Origin: Scleromitrula shiraiana
Lineage: Eukaryota; Ascomycota; Leotiomycetes; Helotiales; Sclerotiniaceae
NCBI GenBank assembly: GCA_028455995.1
Contig: JABELC010000001.1
Location: forward strand, 372,001-436,000
Direction: 5' to 3'
Length of the DNA stretch: 64,000 nucleotides
The notes below the pieces were generated by a model. The model saw only the letters and a program-made list of their open reading frames with translations. It had not been told where the DNA came from and did no database searches. Positions within the stretch are counted from its first letter, which is position 1; every line of letters starts with the position of its first letter. This document shows positions 56,155 to 64,000 of the stretch, in pieces. The position numbers were made by a program, and so were the translations under genes.

Positions 56155-57885
56155 CTAACGACTGAACATCAAAGGTACCAACGCAGTGCTGCTTTCTCCA
56201 CCGAAGAAATTCCTCCTTCTCTTCGCTGCCGAGGAACAGGCAGTTTTCAGAGGCGGCAGTTCCTGCACCTCTTGAGCTTTGCAAAACTCCTTGCTGAGTT
56301 GTTTCAATACTGCATCCCTAGCTTTTTTCAAAGCTGCCATCCTCTTATCGGGATCATCAATGAGTTCCTGTTGAGCTTCCTCCTTCTCAAAATTCCTCTG
56401 GACGCCTTGGATATTAGGATCAAAGATTGTCGGTTGTAGTAATTCCACGCGCGATTCATTCATTGGTATTGGAGCCGAGATCTCCAGTTTACTCTCCATC
56501 TCTTTCACTTTTTCCTCCGACTCCTCCTTCTTGGCCTTATCCTTATGCTTACGCCTTCGTCTACGATGTGTTCTCTTTCTCCTAAGCTTAGTACCCGTCA
56601 ACAACGGTTCTCTCACCCCATGTGATGAATCCACCACTTCTGGTATTTCCTCAACATCATACAATTCACCCTGACTTTGATAATCAGCTTCGTCGGAGCC
56701 GCTTGGCTGCGATAACCATTCATCGCTACTACTACCTTTACTATTTCTCGTCAGTGGTGCAAGCGCTCTTTCCCAGGTCCCACCATTAATTAACGTCGTA
56801 TTTTCAAAATCAAATTCCTTCACCGTATGCCGATGCTCGTAGACGAAATCCGACACTTGTTGTTCCGACATGGTAGTGTTCCTCACTTGCATATATCGCA
56901 ATTTGGGAAAGACAATCGGTGGTCGTGGAGGAGCCGGCGGTAACGGTGACATGGGCGAAGTAACCTCCCCAAACAACTTCACCATTTCTTTCGGACGCGC
57001 AAACAACGGATCACCAAAGAGAGAAAACGGACAAGGACCTTTCCTCCCATACCAACCAAAGCTCACTTTCTCCAGTTGTTGCGAAAACGATCGAATATAA
57101 TCATCCAAGATCTTAAGATGATCACGTCCCGGAACTAGACTTAGGAAATCCCACGAATCCATCGTAATGTTGAGTTTACGGATTTGCTTCCATCTTCGTC
57201 CCGCGGAAGGCGTACATCCATATCCGGGCATGTGACGCAAATATTGTAAACCAGATGGATGAATATGAAGCGACAACTTCTCCAATTTCAAAAGTGGCGC
57301 GCGCTCAATGGCGATACGTAAACTAATCAGCGCATAATCAACCACGCTTCTTCGATACCGATAGGCTGGATCCTGGCCCGGACACGAAATAGTCAGATGT
57401 CGCAGGTGCGGTAAATATTCGAATGCTCTCAGGAAAGCAGGAACATTGGTAGCGGCGTGGAATAAGGGTGGATATTGCTGTGTTAATATCTCGCCTAATT
57501 CTCTACATCCATATTTAGGACGTTCTTTCACGGACGCAAAACTCGTGTGTGGTGTATAGAGGAAATTGATCTCGCGACCTGTGAGGGGATTTAATAGTGG
57601 AGGGAGGAAGGTGGATGTGTCGGAGTGGGGGAGATAGAATATCAAATGTTCGATGTAAGGACCGATTCTTGAAAGGGCTTCAAGACGAGATGGTCGCGTT
57701 AATGCGCTTGGGGTGAATGTAACTCTGGTTCGAAGAAATACTTCGGGGGTGATGAGAGTGTTGATCTTAGATGATGTGAGACGAAGAGAACATTGGGAGG
57801 ATATATCGAGGTGGGAGAGGATATTGGTGAGAATATTGGCATTTAGCCAGAGTTGCTCATATCTTGTTGTGATATTGTTGGCCAT
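56155..57885 (-). CDS. F-box-like protein with leucine-rich region
   Basis: Intronless frame of 576 residues. Residues about 10-55 (LWLNANILTNILSHLDISSQ, then CSLRLTSSKINTLITPEVF) have the spacing of a degenerate F-box, the segment that binds Skp1 in SCF ubiquitin ligases. A long region of leucine-patterned strands and helices follows (LRHLTISCPG, LEKLSLHIHPSGLQYL, IRKLNITMDSWDFLSL, FPKLRYMQVRNT), as in irregular LRR substrate-binding domains. From about 400 the protein is acidic and Ser-rich, then has a very basic stretch (RRKRTHRRRRRKHKDKAKK), a possible nuclear signal. A coiled C-terminus rich in Lys/Glu follows. Its target is unknown. The F-box call rests on pattern only. Confidence 0.7.
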   Translation of the reverse strand: MANNITTRYEQLWLNANILTNILSHLDISSQCSLRLTSSKINTLITPEVFLRTRVTFTPSALTRPSRLEALSRIGPYIEHLIFYLPHSDTSTFLPPLLNPLTGREINFLYTPHTSFASVKERPKYGCRELGEILTQQYPPLFHAATNVPAFLRAFEYLPHLRHLTISCPGQDPAYRYRRSVVDYALISLRIAIERAPLLKLEKLSLHIHPSGLQYLRHMPGYGCTPSAGRRWKQIRKLNITMDSWDFLSLVPGRDHLKILDDYIRSFSQQLEKVSFGWYGRKGPCPFSLFGDPLFARPKEMVKLFGEVTSPMSPLPPAPPRPPIVFPKLRYMQVRNTTMSEQQVSDFVYEHRHTVKEFDFENTTLINGGTWERALAPLTRNSKGSSSDEWLSQPSGSDEADYQSQGELYDVEEIPEVVDSSHGVREPLLTGTKLRRKRTHRRRRRKHKDKAKKEESEEKVKEMESKLEISAPIPMNESRVELLQPTIFDPNIQGVQRNFEKEEAQQELIDDPDKRMAALKKARDAVLKQLSKEFCKAQEVQELPPLKTACSSAAKRRRNFFGGESSTALVPLMFSR

Positions 57886-60785
57886 AACTTGCGCATGTCG
57901 TGTGAGACAAGTTGAATTGGGAATTGGATTGTGTGCCTTTAAGGTTTTGAGGTTGGTTTTTGCAATTTATGAGTTGACGGGATGATCATGAATATGAGTA
58001 TGAGTATGAAAGCTTCAATTGATGGTGATGACGATGATGATGTGTAAGAATTGGATTGAATAGAGGTCTTTCATTCATTCAATCAATCAATAGATTCAAG
58101 TCAATTGCTCCGTCCACTTCACTTCACTTTACTTCACTTCTCCGTTGATATGATTGATATCCAAGTTCGTATCCAGCTCGTCGTCCGTCATCCACTTCGA
58201 CAACGAATAACAAAAATCCCAAATCAATTTAATTCAATTCAATTCAATCCAATACAACTTATGTGATATGAAATAAAATGATGTGTATCCTATCAAACCC
58301 CCCAAATTATTGAAGCGAAATACCAATAACTCATCAATGAATTAATCGCAAATCGCAAAACGAAATAAAACGAAACGAAACATAAAAAGTGGAAAAGGAA
58401 TCAGAACTTCCTCATCCTCAGTCCATATAAGGCCATTCCAGTCAAGTAAGTCTCCTCTAGTCCCTACCTTGTCCATCATATGCCATGCCAACATCCTATA
58501 CTCTATGAGGCATTTATTCCCTCTCCTCATATCATATCATATAAAAAGCCCAAAGAAAAATCTCATCTCTGCACTCCCCTCCACAACATCTCCCCCAACA
58601 ACCCAAACCTCTGACTCACAAATTTCCCTCCTCTTTCTGTGCTTCCCTTCCTGCACAACAGAACACTAAACGCGAAATATACACGAAGGAACCCTAAGCT
58701 CAAAGACGCGATAGCCGCGTTTACTGGATTGGTGATAGGGCTTGGCATGCATGCATGCGGGTGAATTTTGTGAATTTTGTGAAATTTGTGTGCATTGCAT
58801 AAATATAGTGCATTAGGGTAGTTTTCTGCAGGCTTTGGTTCTTTCTGTACTGTTTCGATGGAATTTAGGGAGATGATGGATGGATGGGGGGATGGGATTT
58901 TGGTAGGAAAGAAAGAAAGAAGCATAAAACTGTCAGTATTGTACCTACATACATACCAATCCATAGGCTAGGGTACGCATCGAAATATCCCCGGGTAAGT
59001 AAGGTACTAGATATCGTCACTGGAGTATGTAGTTAGCCAGTCGTGTGTACCAATAGAAAACAGGCGTAAAAGCGTACAAGTTTCGAAGTTTCGAAAAAAG
59101 AACAAATGAGATTATTCTTTTGTATTCATAGGATGAGAACATCTCGTTCTATTAAACCAGAGAAAATATGAAACATGAAACAAGAAACAAAATCATGAAA
59201 CGCATATCCACTACTTGTTTGTACCTGTATCTGTATATCGTACATACCATCGCGTACATCATCGCTATCCAAGCTTAGGCTTAAGTTAACATGATAGGAT
59301 ATTACGAATGGAAACTCGAAATTGGAATATATCTTCCAATATCCATCCATCCATCCATCCATCCACCCTATCCATCCACCCCAAAACTCCCAGAGTTGAC
59401 ACGCTACATTATGATGACGGACGGGTGCGTGGTACTGCTTCGCGGTATATAGTATAGTATGATGTGCGATGCGATGCGATGCAATGGTGTAGCGTGTCAT
59501 GGCGTGCGTGGCGTGTAGATTTCGCGTTTACATCAGCATCAGCATCAGCATCTACCGGTATGATCTGCATCTGCATCTGCATCTGCATATACCCGGAATA
59601 CAACAGATAGTGGAAAGAAGAGAAAAGAAAGAAAGCGAACGAACTTCCAATATGATATTTGTTTATCTATAAGGATCTACGAATCGATACTTTTTACTCT
59701 ACTCTACGATAGCGGGGAGTAAACAGTTGAGAGAGAGAGTATATACATCTCGCGCATCGCGCGCGTCCATCTTATCTTATCTTATCTCGTCCCAACCCGT
59801 CCGTCCCCATCTACATGGTATTTAGAAATTGGTTGCATGTTTTCTGTGCATACATTATCGTCCGCGCAAAACTCATCTTCTATCACTATCACTATCACTA
59901 TCACTCACTCGCTTCACTAGGGTGGGTCCGATCGAACCACCCTATAGGTAGATAGATGGATAGATATAATTATGTACTTATTATTATATTCATATGTATT
60001 CTATTTAATCTTCAATAGATATTTTCTTCCCCTCCCCTCCTCCGTTCGTATACTGTATTCTTCCCCCTCCCCTCACGTTCACCCACGTTCATCTCCTCCA
60101 ATACCATATGACGTTCATTGGCAATATGTATGTATATCCAATCGCTTCCCACCCATTCCCATACAACACTACACATCAATCAACCCCTTACCCACCTAAT
60201 TATCCATCTGCCAACTGTTGATTTGATTTATTTTGTTTCGATTCGATTCTATTTAATTCATTGAATCGAACGAAATCGCAAGGTAGGAACACCTTCTACA
60301 CCAACTCCGATTCCCCTTTCGACTTCATCTCCGTTGGAAAGCAAGCGAAAGAACTTATACCAGCACACCACGTTTTTCAAACCATTCCCATTCATTCATC
60401 CACTTCTCCCCCCGTTTCCCTCCACCTTTCGTTCATACAAACATCCAACTCTTCTAATGCATACCTTTCACCTCCCATCCCCCTTCACACACAAACTTTT
60501 CGTTTCAATTCATTACAAAACCAGCCCACCAAACCCCCCTTCCTCCCCTTTCCCTCACCCAAAACCACAATATTAAAACGCCATCAAGGTAACACCAATA
60601 CCCATTACATATTTTCTGTAACTATCCAATCCAAACCCCGATTTGATAAATACAATATCCGCACCATTTCAAACAAAACCAATTTCAAACGAGGCGAAAA
60701 TTAGAAAGAAAAGAGAATTCATGACTAGCGTAATTGCCAACGATATTATGATGCGCCAAATAAAAATCAATAAATGAATAAATAT
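57886..60785. other. Repeat-rich intergenic spacer, 2.9 kb
   Basis: Noted motifs are CATTCAATCAATCAAT (about 58075-58090), AATTCAATTCAATTC (about 58229-58247), (CCAT)n (about 59341-59365), ATCAGC/ATCTGC triplet arrays (about 59531-59586), CACTATCA units (about 59883-59906) and an 8-bp inverted repeat, TAGGGTGG...CCACCCTA, at 59918-59944. A 147-codon frame at 60261-60704 has no ATG at its start and a composition set by CCC/TTC tracts, and was not accepted. Confidence 0.6.
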
Positions 60786-61223
60786 TTAAAATGCTGTTTT
60801 CATATAGTAAGCTGGGGTATCCTGATCGAGAAAATAAATATAAAGGGATAAAAAAAGAGAAAGATCGATAAGATTAAGTAAGCCTTGAACGAGTGAGGTG
60901 GTGTGGATTTTCCCGGTACCACCAGGTAAATAGATGGCGTCGAAGAGTTGCCCAAGGAAGTCGATTTTTCTTGAAGGAGCTTCTTTACCACCGGTATGCG
61001 CGTATGCGAAAAAGTGGTGCTCGATGGTTGATGACAGGACAGTTCTAGAAACATTAAGAATTTCAAAGTGTTCCAGGATTCGAGAAACTTTGAAGTCTCT
61101 GCTGTCTCTAGAAGAAATAAGGTTACCTCCAATGCCATTGACTTCTCCTCCTTCTCATCACGAAGGTTTGTTGCCAATGAAAATTAAACGAAATAGACCA
61201 CTTGGGTGATCATTGGGTATCAT
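60786..61223 (-). CDS. Possible small gene or gene remnant downstream of SLN1
   Basis: A minus-strand frame at 61154-60786 is open for 122 codons with no usable ATG at its start. Its text looks protein-like: GIGGNLISSRDSRDFKVSRI, LSSTIEHHFFAYAHTGGKEA, PSRKIDFLGQLFDAIYLPGG, then GKIHTTSLVQGLLNLID, after which it turns AT-driven. A tentative start is the ATG at 61223 (MIPNDHPS), joined through a possible 44-nt GT-AG intron; this splice is weak. No family was recognised. It could be the 3' exon of a small gene, a remnant of one, or a chance frame. It lies 81 bp beyond the SLN1 stop on the same strand. The opposite strand is also open here (60934-61209), which lowers confidence. Confidence 0.3.
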
Positions 61224-61303
61224 GCGTTCCACTAATACTGCTGCACGTATCGAGTTTAAGATGTCGAAGGATTGTCACTGGCTATAGGTGGAGGCGACAC
61301 ATT

Positions 61304-64000
61304 TTAGTCTGCTTTTTCAGCTTCTGCTTCAGGGGTACTTTTGTGGGCTAATGAAGAAGTTTCCGTTTCTTCTGGAATCGTGGCAAATTTCTTTAGAACT
61401 TGCTTGAGTGCAGGACGTCGAATGGGTTTACTATTGAAAGTTAGTTTCAGCGACAATCGTTGATAGGAACATAATACAAACCTTAAGAAATGATCCATTC
61501 CAGATTCGTAACATTCTTTAACGTTGCTCTCTTCGGCGAACGCTGTCAATGCTACAATTGGAGCAGAATATCCCATTTCTCTGATAAGTCTGGTACTTTG
61601 CAATCCATCAAGATTTGGCATCTGAGACATGTTAATGAATGTTTTGTCTTCCTCAAAAATGATTGACTTACTTGGATATCCATGAAGATTAAGTTGAAGA
61701 ACTTGCCCTCTTCCATACTCTGTTTGACCATATCGTATGCTTCTTGGCCATCCTTCGCGATCACTACATCATAAACATCTTCGAGTTTGAGCATGCTGTA
61801 AAATTATTAGTAAACTCATCGATATCAATCCCAAATCAGTAGTGCTTACCGAAGTACAACTTCTTGATTGACCAAATTATCTTCCGCAACCAAGACTCGA
61901 ACCTTCTTATCTCCATCTTTTTCTTTAGCAGCACGATCGATAGCAGCAAGTTGATTCTTTGCTTTTTCTTCACGGTGATTAGGCGATGAAGTAAAGAATG
62001 GTTGACTGAGTCCAACCAATCGCGGTTGAGGATCCTTAACAAAACCTATCGAATTTCCTTTGCTGGGTGATCCCACTACCGTCGAATCAATCGAGCCCTT
62101 CGGTGTGTGGCGATCCTCATGTGGTTGTTGAGAAACTAAACTAGAAGGTCGAGAGTTTTGCATATCAGAACTCGAAGTACTTGGTGCACGTTCCTTAACG
62201 AATCTTAGGGGTAGCTGCACAGTGAAAGTAGACCCCTCTCCAACAGTACTGTTGAGACTAATCGAGCCTCCCATAAGCCCTGCTAATTGCGAGCAAATAC
62301 TTAAGCCCAAACCTGTACCGCCATACTTCTTACTCAAACCCAGATCAGCTTGGACGAAAGGTTCAAAAACCCGCTCTTGAAGATGTTCTGCAATACCAGG
62401 ACCAGTATCCTCGACTTCAAATTGAAACCACAAAGTTCTAGCATTTATTGGCGGTGGAGTTGGCGACCTCTCATCCTGCTGAATGCGAGCAGTCCTTGGA
62501 TCCGTAGGATTGATGACAAGGGCAGTGCCAGCTTGTTTTGCACTGGAGCCAGTTCTCGAGATTTGCCCTGATGCAAGTCCCGAAGTACGTCCTGAAACCT
62601 GTGAGCCAGATCCGTTGCGAGTTCGATTGTTCCTTCTCTGTGAACTTTGCTTTGAACCCATCGAATTTCGACTGCCATCCGAAGTATTCTCCACCTCACT
62701 AAGACACTTAATTCGAACTTCGACCTTCCCGCCTTCCGGTGTGAACTTGAGGCTGTTGCTGACTAGATTGATAATGATCTGAAGAATTCTGTGTTGATCT
62801 CCCCACAAACACATGTCCTTTAATCTGCCAATTCCATTGGGACCCAATGCAGGCAATCGTTTACCAGATGGTTTTTCTTCATACTCAACTTGATCGGTGC
62901 CGAGAAAATGAACCCCAAAGTTAATTTTCCCCTCTTCCACCTGTTTACGAAAGATATTCGTGATCTGTTCTTTGATATCTTGCAAGCGAAATTCCTTTTC
63001 TTCCAAATTCAACTGTTGTCCAATTTGATTTTTACTGAAAGTCAATAGATCATTCAGAAGATTCAACAACAAATCGCCGGATTTGTATACCGTCTTCAGA
63101 GAACGTTTAATGCTTTCTAAATCGTTGTCGCTCATACATACCGCTGCCAATATATTAGTACAGATGAACAAGATATTATTTACTTAGAAAAGAGATATAC
63201 TAACCACATAGACCCAGAATACCATTCAACGGTGTCTTAAGCTCATGGGAAATATTGGCGATGAATAAAGTTTTGCTCTCGTTAGCAGCCTCAGCAGCCT
63301 TTTTAGAAATTTGAAGTTGCTCCGTACGTTCAGCGACTTTTGCTTCTAGGCTGGTATATTGTAACAATAGTTCATCGCTCATCTCGTTGAATGTTGAAGT
63401 TAAATCGGTAAGTTCGTCATGAACCCAGTGGGGTCGATCTTGTACTTTCGCTGGAATTTTAAATTCTCTTCGCCTAACAGCCTCGGACTTCTCTATTCGT
63501 GTTATCCGACGTCCTCCATGGGTCAAATTCCTTAGCCGAACCAAAAATCCTGCCTTCTTTGAGCGTTGAGATGTACCTTCGCCATGCTCTTCATCACCAT
63601 CCGGATCGTCGTAATCAAGTCTTTCTGATCTTATACTTCCGTTTGGGGTATAACCTGGAGGAGCAATGGATTGTTTCGTAGCCTCTCTTAGCCTCCTGAT
63701 GGGACGAACGCTGAGATGAGCAATAGGTAAAACCTGTCAAACGTCAACACATGTGTATAATGCAAACTTGAGGTAATACAAAGTCGGATGATCAGGTAAC
63801 ATACCACAAGAAGAATTAGCCCAAAGGTGCCAAACACACAAGCAAGTAGAATATTTCTAAGCTTGATAATAGGTTCCCAAGCCTCGGCATGGGACTGTTC
63901 CACAATCAAAAGCCAATCGACCATTTCACTTGCCGGTCTCGCCCAGCCTACAGAAACTTTCACACCTTGCTCATTCGTTGTTGTTATGAAACTACTCGCA
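61304..64000 (-). CDS. SLN1: SLN1-type (group VI) hybrid histidine kinase, 5' part beyond the window
   Basis: Membrane osmosensor kinase feeding the Ypd1-Ssk1-HOG relay. Exons in the window run 64000-63805, 63733-63205, 63143-61850, 61795-61672, 61621-61482 and 61430-61304, with introns of 71, 61, 54, 50 and 51 nt. The visible protein starts in the extracellular domain (VDWLLIVEQSHAEAWEPI), followed by a membrane segment (ILLACVFGTFGLILLVVLPI) and a HAMP-like linker. The H box FIANISHELKTPLNGILG carries the phosphorylated His. The N box is ILQIIINLVSNSLKFTPEGG. A Ser/Arg-rich insert of about 75 residues precedes the G boxes VEDTGPGIAEHLQERVFEPF and KYGGTGLGLSICSQL. The receiver domain has VRVLVAEDNLVNQEVV, the phospho-acceptor Asp in NLIFMDIQMP, and the Lys in FLSKPIRRPAL. 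Every key catalytic residue is present. The N-terminal membrane segment and most of the sensor domain lie outside. Confidence 0.95.

Noticed and set aside
60261..60704. 147-codon frame in the 58-61 kb spacer
   Set aside because: It begins without ATG, is dominated by pyrimidine-tract codons, and has no domain-like text or splice context.
60934..61209. Plus-strand 91-codon frame antisense to the candidate near SLN1
   Set aside because: It does start at or near an ATG, but its Ser/Arg/Leu/Pro content is typical of antisense frames, whereas the minus strand reads more like a protein. Not fully excluded.
1..64000. CRISPR arrays, bacterial operons, phage genes or a defence island
   Set aside because: Spliced genes, nuclear tRNA intron and eukaryotic families rule out a prokaryotic setting. 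Tandem repeats here have no spacer-repeat structure.

Overview
This window is nuclear DNA of a filamentous ascomycete fungus. Genes are monocistronic and interrupted by short GT-AG introns, mostly 45-150 nt. Intergenic regions are long, AT-leaning and rich in microsatellites. The gene set fits this: a SLN1-type hybrid histidine kinase, a GT90 glycosyltransferase, ORMDL, a DHA1 drug transporter and a Yap-like bZIP. The style of the proteins suggests Leotiomycetes (Botrytis/Sclerotinia-like), but that is an inference from memory and no search was run.

Layout. 1-4.2 kb: MVP1 sorting nexin (cut by the left edge) and mitochondrial ribosomal protein uL15m, both minus. 4.3-5 kb: an AT-rich island. 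5.4-7.5 kb: a GT90 glycosyltransferase, plus. 9.4-10 kb: a small ankyrin-repeat gene alone in repeat-rich DNA. 11.8-13 kb: a secreted, probably GPI-anchored wall protein with an Asn-Thr-Gly repeat, minus, followed by a ~155-bp tandem repeat at 13.3-13.8 kb. 14.8-15.5 kb: an ORMDL sphingolipid regulator, minus. 17.4-19.4 kb: an Air1/Air2-like zinc-knuckle protein, plus. 22.5-24.5 kb: an MFS drug/H+ antiporter, minus. 24.5-35.4 kb is an accessory stretch: a decayed endonuclease-like gene (26.4-27.1 kb), a C2H2 zinc-finger gene (30.5-33.1 kb) and a methyltransferase pseudogene with four in-frame stops and a frameshift (34.4-35.4 kb).

35.9-45.1 kb: a coiled-coil protein and a low-complexity protein in divergent orientation, transketolase, and a bZIP factor. 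45.1-50.1 kb holds no recognisable gene. 50.1-57.9 kb is compact: a carboxymuconolactone-decarboxylase-family protein, an intron-containing tRNA-Val(UAC), V-ATPase subunit c divergent from SNU13, BMT6 (25S rRNA m3U methyltransferase) and an F-box-like protein. 58-60.8 kb is repeat-rich spacer. 60.8-61.2 kb has a long start-less open frame. 61.3 kb to the right edge is the 3' two thirds or so of the SLN1-type kinase.

Most genes are conserved housekeeping genes (endosomal sorting, mitochondrial translation, sphingolipid homeostasis, pentose phosphate pathway, vacuolar acidification, rRNA and snoRNP biology, osmosensing). They are neighbours by position and are not a pathway cluster. No new multi-gene defence, mobile or biosynthetic system is evident. 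The points most worth checking are the two pseudogenes, the start-less conserved-looking frame beside SLN1, the 13-nt microexon in the V-ATPase gene, the ~155-bp satellite-like repeat and the wall-protein triplet repeat. Intron coordinates were placed by eye from GT/AG sites, frame continuity and family expectation.
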